Shown here piece after piece: positions 10,923 to 19,105 of a stretch of DNA of 64,000 bases. Both the position numbers and the translations under genes were made by a program. The notes below the pieces were generated by a model that did not search any database, was not told where the DNA came from, and saw only the letters and a program-made list of their open reading frames with translations. The stretch covers positions 186,001-250,000 of the forward strand of contig CATKHK010000004.1 in NCBI GenBank assembly GCA_949751835.1. The letters are read 5' to 3'. This stretch comes from Blepharisma japonicum (taxonomy: Eukaryota > Ciliophora > Heterotrichea > Heterotrichida > Blepharismidae). How positions within the stretch are numbered: position 1 is the stretch's first letter; every line of letters begins with the position of its first letter.

Positions 10923-12263
10923 ATGGCAACGAAAATCTCAGCTTCCCACAAAGTAAAGCCAAGGACCAGCACCTTTGTATCAAAACAGCGATATGAAATT
11001 GGAAAAGAAAACACTTCAGACAAAATCCCAACAAATTTAATTGGTAAAACTACAATTAACCCAAGGCATAGGTCATCACGGTCTCACTCAGGAGTTAAAT
11101 CAATCATAGATTCTTCTGAAGACCAAACTAGCAGCACTCTTAAAGAAGAAAATACAATAAAGACTTCAAATAAGCCAAACGGAATTTTTACTTCGTTTCA
11201 TTCAAAAGTGTCAACCCCAAAAAACCAAGAACGAAAGCAGGCAAAATCAGCCCTTCATACTCGTGCTTCTTCTCTTGTAGATCGTCCTAATAGCTCGAAT
11301 ACTCTAAAGAAAAACGATAGCAAAAGTCATAGAAGAAGGTCTTCTCTATCCATAACTAAGCCTCAGCCAACAGTTTCCCAATTTTCCCATATCAGCAATA
11401 AAGGATTTATCCCTGAAAATCCAGGGAAAACCAATCAAGATAATTATTTCGAGTTTCCGAATTTCGCCAATCACCCTGATTTATATCTTTTTGGAGTTTG
11501 TGATGGTCATGGATTCTATGGAGGAGAAGTTTCTGGGTTTGTAAAGCAAAGATTGCCAGAACTCCTTGCAAGAAATCCTAACCTGTATAGATCTCCTAAA
11601 GAAGCACTAACTTCTTCTATTTCTCAATGTGATGAAGATTTAAATAGCCTTGAAATCGATGTAAACTTTAGTGGGACGACCTTAATTGTAGTCTTACTAA
11701 AAGGCACTACTTTATTCTGCGCAAATGTAGGGGATTCCCGTGCCTTGATAGCGCGTCAGATGAATGATACCTCAAAAACGACGTCTTCAGGCAAGCATTG
11801 GATGTCTATTGTGTTATCAAGAGACCACAAGCCAAGTGAAAAAGATGAGCATAAGCGCATCTTAAATAATGGGGGTAGGGTAGAATCATACCAAGATGAG
11901 CTTGGAAATCCTTTAGGCCCTGCCAGAGTATGACTAAAAAATCAAAATTTGCCTGGGCTTGGGATGTCACGGTCTTTAGGAGATAGGGTTGCTGCATCAG
12001 TAGGGGTTATTTCCCAGCCTGAAATATTAGAGCTTGATATGACGCCTGAAGACAAGTTTATATGTCTAGGGAGTGACGGCATTTTTGAATTCATCCCAAA
12101 TGAAGAAATCGTAAAAATTTTAGTACCATATTGGAGGCTTCAAGATTCAGAAGGAGCTTGTAAAGCGATAGCAAAAGAAGCGCATGATAGATGATGCCAG
12201 GAAGAAGAGGTGATTGATGATATCACCGCCTTGTGTATATTTTTGGATGTGCTGAAATCATAA
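10923..12263 (+). CDS. PPM/PP2C-type Ser/Thr protein phosphatase (446 aa)
   Basis: A metal-dependent phosphatase. The first ~155 residues are a Ser/Lys/Arg-rich, probably disordered extension. The catalytic domain (about 160-445) shows the PP2C motifs in order: NQDNYF, FGVCDGHG (about 190), FSGTT (about 248), NVGDSRAL, SRDHKPSEKDE, GPARVWL, GMSRSLGD, CLGSDGIFEF and DDITALCIFL. The metal-binding Asp residues of DGHG and SDG are present; the last motif is DDIT instead of the usual DNIT. Two UGA codons are read as Trp: the W of GPARVWL, which is conserved in plant, ciliate and apicomplexan PP2Cs, and one near the end (HDRWCQEE). Under the standard code the gene would be split in three. It converges on the RING gene with 60 nt between stops. 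Confidence 0.94.
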
Positions 12264-12323
12264 TTATTTTTTAGAGTATTAAAATTTGTGAAATTTAAAG
12301 GTATGCAATTATACATAAAATAA

Positions 12324-12737
12324 TTAGACTTGCTTTCTGCATTGAGGACATGTCCCTTGAATTCTGAGCCATACAGTAATGCAGTTTTCATGATATGAAT
12401 GCCTGCATTGTAGCAAAACAGATGCTACACTTTCACTTTGATCTTCAGTGCATATAGAGCAGGTGCCAGATGTGTGTACTCTTTCTAAACTAGCGATTCT
12501 TTCTTCAGATAAAGGCTGCTTGGCATCAATATGACTAATTCTTTCAGTAAGCTGCTGTATCGAGCTCACAAGAATTGAAAGCCTAGTCTGCAACATATTA
12601 AGATTTTCATCAATTCTTTGGACTTCTTCAGAGTGATTTCGTTCTTCGATAAAATCTGAGCCACAATGAATGCAACGAAAGTTTGAGTTAATTGTAAAAC
12701 TTGAGCATCCATAGCACCAGTAGTTAGATCTTTCCAT
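12324..12737 (-). CDS. RING-H2 E3 ubiquitin ligase with N-terminal zinc ribbon, RNF126/RNF115-like (137 aa)
   Basis: A small cytosolic E3 ligase candidate. The N-terminus YWCYGC...RCIHCGSDFIEE (Cys 8, 11, 22, 25) is the zinc-ribbon type found in RNF126/BCA2 and plant RDUF proteins, where it can bind ubiquitin or BAG6-type clients. A predicted coiled coil (residues 40-85) leads to a C-terminal RING-H2 (Cys93, Cys96, Cys111, His113, His116, Cys119, Cys130, Cys133). The protein is much shorter than RNF126 (about 310 aa) because the linker is short. The conserved Trp after the zinc pair is UGG (VWLRIQGTCPQC). The start ATG at 12737 has no competing upstream Met in frame. Confidence 0.88.
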   Translation of the reverse strand: MERSNYWCYGCSSFTINSNFRCIHCGSDFIEERNHSEEVQRIDENLNMLQTRLSILVSSIQQLTERISHIDAKQPLSEERIASLERVHTSGTCSICTEDQSESVASVLLQCRHSYHENCITVWLRIQGTCPQCRKQV

Positions 12738-12938
12738 TGATTTCTTAATTTTTTGGAATAATGGTGCTTTTAATTAATAAAATTGTGATATATTGCATTT
12801 ATAATCTAGTTTAATAAGATTTGATAGAAGAGGCATTTATTATTATAAAAATTAAATCATAACAAAATCTTTCTAAATTATTAAAAAAGATATAAAAATT
12901 ATTTTTATGAGGTTAGCACAAATAACGCAAAAAGTTCT

Positions 12939-13493
12939 TTAGCCTGTTGTATTTATAATTAAACAAATAATAACTGTAAATAAATAAAAAACCCCAATCA
13001 TTCCTGTAAGAACAAAAGCATAAAAATAGCGGATATTCCCACCTCCGATACATTTTCCCATAACAATGCAGTGATGATCATAATTCGAGACACAAACACA
13101 GCACTCGCTACAGTGAACTGTTTTGAGGTCTTTAATACGCCAGCATTTATCGCAAAAATGTTTATCCTGGCTTAATATTTTCATCATCACTTCATCCATG
13201 TCTTTATTTTTGGAAATTACTCCAGGGTCTTTCAAAACTGTAATAATAAATAGCAGCAAACAGAAAGGAACAAGGGCAGCTCCGATAATGTTCAGAATAA
13301 AGTAAGTTTTTAACGATAAATATCCTACAAATAGGCAGCCTAAACATATAATGATAATACCAAGACAAACGCTGTATGGCCATTGAGGGCCTATTGTGAT
13401 GAAAGGCTTTGTTGCGTGTGATCCAATGCATAGGACTTTACCTATTTTGTATATGCACTTTCTGGGTTTATCTTGGAGTGTGTCTTCGAGCAT
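12939..13493 (-). CDS. DHHC-type protein S-acyltransferase, short three-helix form (184 aa)
   Basis: A palmitoyltransferase that attaches fatty acids to Cys of target proteins on internal membranes. The cysteine-rich domain is intact: HFCDKC, HCSECCVCV, then DHHC at residues 139-142, followed by IVMGKCIGGGN. Two hydrophobic segments precede it (about 41-60 and 64-87) and one follows (about 155-181). The typical family has a fourth helix and a cytosolic tail with TTxE and PaCCT motifs; here the frame stops at TAA right after helix three. I searched the following bases for a 15- or 16-nt intron that would remove the stop and found none. So either a minimal enzyme or a C-terminally truncated gene. 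A copy of its first ~20 codons lies at 14870-14926. Confidence 0.9.
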   Translation of the reverse strand: MLEDTLQDKPRKCIYKIGKVLCIGSHATKPFITIGPQWPYSVCLGIIIICLGCLFVGYLSLKTYFILNIIGAALVPFCLLLFIITVLKDPGVISKNKDMDEVMMKILSQDKHFCDKCWRIKDLKTVHCSECCVCVSNYDHHCIVMGKCIGGGNIRYFYAFVLTGMIGVFYLFTVIICLIINTTG

Positions 13494-13629
13494 AATTTGG
13501 TTTTATTCAGAAAAAATATTTAAATAAAGAATAATATCTCCAGGTATTATTTAAATAGAAATAATTTTCTTCAATTTGCAGCCATGATAATAAAATTTAT
13601 TATAAAGATGTTTAAGAAGAGTTATTAAA

Positions 13630-14814
13630 TTAGACCAAGATCTTATAGCTGGCGCTTGATTCATTAGAGTCAACCATGACTCTTCTTGATTTTTTAGTTC
13701 CGTAAATCTTTCTTAGGAACATTACAACTGCTATTCCAAGAATTGCAATTGATACAACCCACGCCCAGATTCCAAAAGACTCAGGCTTAGGAGTAACAGT
13801 AGTGACTTGTGCTGGTTCTTGATTACAGAAGTCAGCAATACAAGCGGTCATACATGAAGCAACGTCGTCGCGTCCAAATTCATTGCAGTGGTATTTGCAG
13901 TTAACATTGCATCCAGTTTCAGGCACGACAGATTTTTTCGTGACAACTTCCCATCCGATTCTTTCTTCCTTGATCATTGTTCCTGAAGTCTGATCTCCAG
14001 AGTATTCAGTGCTTGACTCATATCCAGCTTGGGCAACTGTGGTATTTTTTTCTCCAGTGATAGGATCAGTGCTATTTTTTGCAATACCGATATATTGCTC
14101 CTTTTCAACAGTAGCGCCACTTTCAGTTGGGGTTACATATTTTCCAGCATCATACTCAACTGCAACCTCTTGGTTAGGGAGTTCAGCTTCATAAGATGTA
14201 TCATAGTTTCCCTGCCCATCAGTTTCAGTGTAGCTTTTTGAACCTCCATCAAGTGCTCCACCTGGAGTTGTCCATTCTGATTCAGTAGATTTTATTGAAG
14301 ACCCGCTATTCTCATCGGTGGATTCGGTTTTTACCTTTGAATAGGTGAATTCTTTATTATTTGGATCAGCACCTGCAACATCAACTTCGACGTGAGTTTC
14401 AGTTGTAGTTTCATCAACTTGGTCTGTTCCAGCTTCAATGTTGACTTCTTTATCTTGGCCAATGGTAAGATCAATATCCCAGTCATCATTAGCGGTCTTA
14501 GGTGTTGTAATTTCTACTGAGAAGTCGCTGAAAAGTTGGGTGGTCTTCATTGGAACCAAAAGGTCTTTGCAACCGCATTGTTCGGTGCATTGGACAGCAG
14601 CTGTACCTTTTGAGAATTGGAAGCACATATCTGTACATTTAAGAGAGCAGCCCAAGGTTGATTCAATGTGGGGTGCGTCTTCGGTGCTAACTGTCTTTAA
14701 AAGGAAGACTTCTCCAGTCTCGATTTGAAAGATACGTGAAAATAAGGCAACGTTTGAGCTTGCGAAAGCCAGGATTATTAAAACTATGAGTTCTCTCATA
14801 TTTATTATAATCAT
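13630..14814 (-). CDS. Cysteine-rich type I membrane protein, tandem copy A (394 aa)
   Basis: Unrecognised family. A signal peptide (MRELIVLIILAFASSNVA, starting at Met6) is followed by an N-terminal Cys cluster (CSLKCTDMCFQF, QCTEQCGCKD), a ~230-residue acidic Thr/Asp/Glu-rich central region with few Cys, a second Cys cluster (CNVNCKYHCNEF, SCMTACIADFCNQ), one membrane helix (WAWVVSIAILGIAVVMFL) and a basic tail ending SASYKILV. The two Cys clusters have similar spacing and may be related modules. Met1 (MIIIN) and Met6 are both present in the paralogue; Met6 gives the better signal peptide. The next gene (15020-16216) is a close tandem paralogue. Probably a cell-surface or secretory-organelle protein; function unknown. 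Confidence 0.85.
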   Translation of the reverse strand: MIIINMRELIVLIILAFASSNVALFSRIFQIETGEVFLLKTVSTEDAPHIESTLGCSLKCTDMCFQFSKGTAAVQCTEQCGCKDLLVPMKTTQLFSDFSVEITTPKTANDDWDIDLTIGQDKEVNIEAGTDQVDETTTETHVEVDVAGADPNNKEFTYSKVKTESTDENSGSSIKSTESEWTTPGGALDGGSKSYTETDGQGNYDTSYEAELPNQEVAVEYDAGKYVTPTESGATVEKEQYIGIAKNSTDPITGEKNTTVAQAGYESSTEYSGDQTSGTMIKEERIGWEVVTKKSVVPETGCNVNCKYHCNEFGRDDVASCMTACIADFCNQEPAQVTTVTPKPESFGIWAWVVSIAILGIAVVMFLRKIYGTKKSRRVMVDSNESSASYKILV

Positions 14815-14869
14815 CCATTTTTCATCAAAATTTGTCTATAAGAATTTAATAGTAGAAAAATTAGACAAT

Positions 14870-14926
14870 TAATTTTTCCAATTTGTAAATGTATTTTTGA
14901 GTCTATCTTGAAGTGTTTTTAAGCAT
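14870..14926 (-). pseudogene. Relic of the 5' end of the DHHC acyltransferase gene
   Basis: Minus-strand bases from the ATG at 14926 (ATGCTTAAAAACACTTCAAG...) align with the first ~55 bases of the DHHC gene at 13493 (ATGCTCGAAGACACACTCCA...), with a 2-nt deletion and an in-frame TAG after seven codons. The similarity continues through its upstream flank (TTTTATTCAGAAAAAA motif) into the 3' end of copy B. It therefore marks the boundary of a tandem duplication that took the DHHC start region, the spacer and the whole of the neighbouring membrane-protein gene. Confidence 0.8.
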
Positions 14927-15019
14927 ATGTTGATTTTATTCAGAAAAAAAATTTAGAAGTGATATTTAAAAGAATTATTTCTATTTGAATAATACCCGAA
15001 GGTAAGAAGAGTTATTAAA

Positions 15020-16216
15020 TTAGACCAAGATCTTATAGCTAGCGCTTGATTCATTGAAGTCAGACATGACTCTTCTTGATTTAGTTCCGTAAATCTTTCT
15101 AAGGAATACTGCAACTGCTATTCCAAGAATTGCAAGTGATGCAATCCACGCCCAGATTCCGAAAGATTTAGCCTTAGGCTTAGAAGTCTTTACTTGTGCT
15201 GGTGCTTGACCACAGAAGTTAGCATTGCAGGTGGTCATGCATGAAGCAATGTCACCTTTTAATTCTGAGCAGAAGTTTGAGCAATTAACTTCACATCCAG
15301 TCGCTGATCGAACAATAGGCTTGATAGAGATAGTGTTGATGACTTCCCAGTTGAGTACTTCTTCCTTGGTCATTGATCCTGAAGTCTGGTCTCCAGAGAG
15401 TTGAGTGCTTGAGCCATAATCAACAATAATAGCTGAGGTGTTAGTTTCCCCAGTGATAGGATCAGTAGTATTTTTTACAGCAGCAGCTTGATGATATTCA
15501 TCAATAATGACACCATCTGCAGTTGGGGTTACTGATTTTTCTTCCACATGAACAATTTCAGCTTCTTGATTAGGAAGTGAAGCTGCATAAGCTTTTTCAG
15601 AGTTTCCGGATCCATCACTTATAGAGACACTGTCAGAACTTCCATCAAGTGCTCCACCTGGGGTGGTCCATTCTGAGTGAGAAGCTTCTACGTGTGACCC
15701 GTCTGTCTCATCGGTGGCTTGAGTTTTTACCTTTGAATAGGTGAATTCTTTGTTATCTGGATCAGCACCTGCAATGTCAACTTCGACATGGGTTTCAGTG
15801 GTGGTTTCATCAACTTGGTTTGTTCCAGCTTCAATGTTGACTTGTTTTTCTTGATCTTGGCCAATGGTGAGATCAATGTCCCAGTCGTCATTAGCTGTCT
15901 TTGGGGTTGTGATTTCAACTGAGAAATCGCTGAAAAGTTGAGTAGTCTTCATTGGAGTCAAAAGGTCTTTACAGCCGCATTGTTGGGTGCATTGGACAGC
16001 AGCCATTCCTTTGGCAAATTGGAAACACATGTCTACGCATTTGAGAGAACAACCCATGACTGATTCAATACGGGCTGCATCTTCAGTGGTAACTGACTGT
16101 AAAAGGAAGACATCTCCAGTCTCAACTTGAAAGATGCGAGAAGGCAAAATTACGTTTGCGCTTACGAAAGCAAGGAATGCAAAAGCTATGAACTTTCTCA
16201 TAATTATTATTACCAT
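15020..16216 (-). CDS. Cysteine-rich type I membrane protein, tandem copy B (398 aa)
   Basis: Paralogue of the gene at 13630-14814, with the same layout: signal peptide (MRKFIAFAFLAFVSANV from Met6), Cys cluster CSLKCVDMCFQF...QCTQQCGCKD, acidic central region, second cluster CEVNCSNFCSEL...SCMTTCNANFCGQ, membrane helix, and identical C-terminal SASYKILV. The ends are near-identical, including the bases flanking the stop codon, while the centre (roughly residues 165-270) has diverged, with conserved islands SEWTTPGGALDG, LPNQE, DPITGE and LSGDQTSG. That pattern fits a fairly recent duplication with relaxed or diversifying change in the central domain. Function unknown; surface exposure is inferred from the signal peptide and single C-terminal helix. 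Confidence 0.85.
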   Translation of the reverse strand: MVIIIMRKFIAFAFLAFVSANVILPSRIFQVETGDVFLLQSVTTEDAARIESVMGCSLKCVDMCFQFAKGMAAVQCTQQCGCKDLLTPMKTTQLFSDFSVEITTPKTANDDWDIDLTIGQDQEKQVNIEAGTNQVDETTTETHVEVDIAGADPDNKEFTYSKVKTQATDETDGSHVEASHSEWTTPGGALDGSSDSVSISDGSGNSEKAYAASLPNQEAEIVHVEEKSVTPTADGVIIDEYHQAAAVKNTTDPITGETNTSAIIVDYGSSTQLSGDQTSGSMTKEEVLNWEVINTISIKPIVRSATGCEVNCSNFCSELKGDIASCMTTCNANFCGQAPAQVKTSKPKAKSFGIWAWIASLAILGIAVAVFLRKIYGTKSRRVMSDFNESSASYKILV

Positions 16217-16869
16217 CCATTTTCCGACAAATTTTATCTTTTAGAATTTAATTGTTTGAAGAATTAGTTGAATTAGAGAATATGAATTGAGAGAGAAATA
16301 AAATTTTAGGTTGTCGTAAAAATTAAGGATTGATTATATCAATTATTTTAATACTGATAAAACTCTATTAAGAGAAAGATGGGTTAAAGGTTATAGATAA
16401 TGAAGAAATAGTGACGTCATTGGATTTTTGAAAATTTGATATTTAATAGAGTGTAGAGACTTTTATGGGCATAGAAATAGAAATAAATTCATAGAAGAGG
16501 AAGAAATTGCATGCTTAAAAAGAAAACCATTTTTTTATATCTCCAAACTCTAAGAATAAAGCATTTTCTATTAATCCAAAGTTAAATAAGTGTTAAAATA
16601 TTTTTAAAAATTGCCATTCAATTATTAATCAAATGTCAGAATCTATTAGATATTTTTGATAAAATGTCTATCAAAAGGTAAATAAATTTTTACTTTAATT
16701 CCCTTTTGAAATATTAAGTGAGTGGATAAATCTAGCCAAATATCCGATTAAATCCTAAAATTGTAATGTAAAAACTTTAAATAATAGTAAATTCTTTCTA
16801 ATTCGTAGGTTAAGGTTTATAATAATTCGACAAATTATTTTAAATTAAAGAAATTATATTTCATATAAA
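16217..16869. other. Intergenic spacer with a weak degraded coding-like frame
   Basis: A 653-nt AT-rich spacer. The first ~50 bases resemble the upstream flank of copy A and mark the other end of that duplication. On the plus strand 16323-16553 reads as about 76 codons with one internal TAA (16398-16400) and two UGA as Trp (RERWVKGYR, FIEEEEIACLKRK). It has no clear start and matches nothing I know. A run of this length can occur by chance, so I treat it only as a possible gene relic. The rest holds nothing I can name. Confidence 0.3.
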
Positions 16870-17553
16870 TTATATTAATTTTTGAGTGACTGCACTTCCT
16901 TGCAATCCAAGCTCTTCTACAGTTTTATCCATATCTGTTAAAGCAGCTGGTGGAAATCCTGATAAAAGGTTAAAATTTCCATCAACTGGTGCAGCCTTAC
17001 CTACATATTCATAAATTTGTTTTAGCGTATGATTCATATTGACTGTAATACTTGTCTTTTGTCCATTATGAAATCTCAGCTGTATTTGAACTTTCGGCAA
17101 GCTCTCATCAACTACAATTGTTGCTGCATCAGCGTTCACAGGCTCAACCGCTTTAGCTTTTGCTTCTTCCAGTTGCTGGCCTTCTCCCACAAAATGTATA
17201 TGTTGTGACGGATTAAACACTTCTTTAGCTTTATTAACAATAGTCAAAACTGGCGATTTATTCCCAAGTGAAGCTACTAATTCATTTGGAACAAGTCCTC
17301 GGTTAATCATGTGCAAATAAGACTGAGATTCATTGTCATCATACTTATGAAATTCAGTCCCTCCAAGTAAAAATCCATCTTGAAAAAGTGTCAGTTTGAT
17401 TTCACATTCACTTTCATCTAAATTATTTCCGTGTAACTGCCCATCAGCTTTTGCACGATTAAGTGGGCCATCAAACATAGATTGGACCCTTGATGGAGCT
17501 TCAGAAACTGCAGAACTTTCTTCAGGTTGTAAATCTTTAAGTGAAGCAATCAT
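16870..17553 (-). CDS. SEP-UBX domain protein, p47/UBXN2-type cofactor of Cdc48/p97 (227 aa)
   Basis: Adaptor of the Cdc48/p97 AAA ATPase in membrane fusion and protein extraction. The SEP domain lies at about residues 52-115 (LTLFQDGFLLGG, INRGLVPNEL) and the UBX domain at 153-226 (VQIQLRFHNGQ, GFPPAAL, LGLQGSAVTQKL); GFPP corresponds to the p97-contacting FPR loop, here with Pro in place of Arg, as also seen in some p47 proteins. The UBA domain of p47 is absent, so the architecture resembles UBXN2A/UBXN2B. I start at the ATG at 17553 (MIASLKDLQ). An in-frame ATG at 17586 would add MIKKLFHIVNI but would abut the divergent gene's ATG at 17587. Confidence 0.9.
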   Translation of the reverse strand: MIASLKDLQPEESSAVSEAPSRVQSMFDGPLNRAKADGQLHGNNLDESECEIKLTLFQDGFLLGGTEFHKYDDNESQSYLHMINRGLVPNELVASLGNKSPVLTIVNKAKEVFNPSQHIHFVGEGQQLEEAKAKAVEPVNADAATIVVDESLPKVQIQLRFHNGQKTSITVNMNHTLKQIYEYVGKAAPVDGNFNLLSGFPPAALTDMDKTVEELGLQGSAVTQKLI

Positions 17554-17586
17554 TATATTGACAATATGAAATAATTTTTTTATCAA

Positions 17587-18405
17587 ATGAATTTATTTGG
17601 GCAGCCAAAATTTGATATTGAAAAATTAAGGAAACATATAGAAAAATTGAAGATTGAGCAAGAAAAACAACTTTTATCAACGAATTTTGATCCTTCGCCG
17701 ACAGCTTGACCTACAAGTATGGAAAGAAAAGAAAATAAGTATGGATTCCATCTTAACTTAAAAAATGCTTCCTCAGCATCTTTAGAGAGTCTGGAGCCAG
17801 TTTATATAGAAATTAAGCATGATGCTCCAATATTACAAAAAGATCCTATAAGATATAAAAATCTCAAGCAGAGGTATCATACAAGACCTCTCAGGATGAG
17901 CACAGTTTCATTAAATGCCTCTACGAATTTTCATAAGGAAAGTATATATATAAAAACAGAATCAGTAACACCAAAAAATTTTCAAAGAAGCATCTTATCA
18001 AAACACTCAGCATTTCAAATAAACTCATCACTGTCTTGTGCTTTTCAATTTGAGGAAGATTTACTGTTTAATTCCAATATTCCCAACTCATCACCAAACT
18101 CAAGCAAATTTTCTTGAAAATCTTTGTCATTTCATAGAAAGGCAAATTCGTTTGGTGGAGAAAATGTAAAATCTTTGTCAAAAGGAGGAGGATTTATGGC
18201 AGCAGGCCCATTAATAAATATTAAAATACAACCTCAGCAGTTAGGCAGTCCTCACAATTCTGATTACTCGGAAGATATGCAGAAAAATCTGAGTTATAAA
18301 AATTTAAGAAGTGTTAAAAATCCAATTTTTCCTTCACATAAAGCCAAGCCAAACGAAGATATTATTGTGAATAATTGTAATCGTATAAAAAGAAGAAGAT
18401 TGTAA
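17587..18405 (+). CDS. Hypothetical Ser/Asn/Lys-rich protein (272 aa)
   Basis: A single frame from the ATG at 17587 to TAA, with two UGA codons read as Trp (PTAWPTSMER, KFSWKSLSF). It begins with a short charged helix (FDIEKLRKHIEKLKIEQEK), followed by Ser/Asn/Lys-rich, probably disordered sequence ending in a basic cluster (NRIKRRRL) that looks like a nuclear localisation signal. No family recognised. The first ATG is only 33 nt from the divergent UBX gene's start; a later in-frame Met at 17719 (MERKENKYG) would leave more room for promoters, but the sequence before it looks coding. Confidence 0.6.
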
Positions 18406-18574
18406 ATTTTTTAAAAATGATTATTAAATAGCAAATGTATATTTTAATTGTATTGATACATAAAATATTTTATTTGTGGATTATTGAAAATTATTTGCTT
18501 AAATAGAACAATTAATATAATTAGTATAAATAATTATCTCTTAATTAGGTGCTTGATTATTGGTTTTAAAATCT

Positions 18575-18885
18575 CTAGAAATAACAAAATTTCATATCAG
18601 CGTTATTTTGCCCCTTTTTTTGATATTTCTGCTGAGACTTTGGAATGCACTTGCAATCTATTAAATTATTATTTGCTAAATCTATTCTCCTAAATCTTTC
18701 TATCCATTTTATATTATTTTCACAATCAATATATAGAGCAAGCTGAATCACTATAAAAGCAACCAAAATTCAAAAAAATATTAATGTTTCTCTATAACTA
18801 TGATCTTCTTACAAGATTTCATTTATTTCAGATCTTTTCACTTTCCATTCTCAATAATAAATTTCTTATTACTCCATAAGAACAT
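18575..18885 (-). pseudogene. Candidate small single-pass membrane protein gene or recent relic, with a 15-nt intron
   Basis: Read on the minus strand, removing a perfect 15-nt intron (18798-18812, GTAAGAAGATCATAG) joins KRSEINEIF to YRETLIFFWILVAFIVIQLALY (one UGA as Trp), continuing to a TAG at 18575. It gives a membrane helix and a basic C-terminal tail with CENNIKWIERFRR. The upstream part has a convincing start, MFLWSNKKFIIENGKW from the ATG at 18885, but in a different frame. Either one indel has broken the gene, or an unusual 23-nt GT..AG segment (18850-18872) is spliced, which would give MFLWKWKVKRSEINEIF. No family recognised. Confidence 0.35.
18798..18812 (-). other. Probable 15-nt intron
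   Basis: Minus-strand GTAAGAAGATCATAG, 15 nt, GT..AG. It carries the only stops separating two open, protein-like segments of the candidate gene around it. Length and ends match the confident introns in this window. Confidence 0.5.
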
Positions 18886-19105
18886 TTTATATAATATTCA
18901 ATAAAGCTTGCGCATTTAATATATAGCTCAAGTTAGTCAGCCAAAACCAGATTGGAGAAAATAAAAAAAGGGCATAATTTGCATATCTTTTCTATTAACA
19001 TTTAGAATTATTTATAAATCATCATAATATATCCAATAAAATTTAAAATTGCTATACTGTGTTGTAACGCTTATGAATTTCACTTGCATGACAAACATAA
19101 ATAAA

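Larger units (their letters stand above)
18406..19105. other. Long AT-rich spacer containing one candidate small gene or relic
   Basis: A 700-nt spacer. Its main content is the minus-strand candidate at 18575-18885, described separately. The remainder is very AT-rich, without repeats or RNA-like structure that I can support. The stretch just before 19106 presumably carries the flippase promoter. Confidence 0.4.

Noticed and set aside
16411-16420. GTGACGTCAT resembling a CRE transcription-factor site
   Set aside because: A single 8-bp palindrome in a spacer is expected by chance, and bZIP sites are not established for heterotrich promoters.
16323-16553. Plus-strand 76-codon frame with one TAA as a real gene
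   Set aside because: No start, one internal stop, no family; runs of this length occur by chance at this base composition. Kept only as a weak note.
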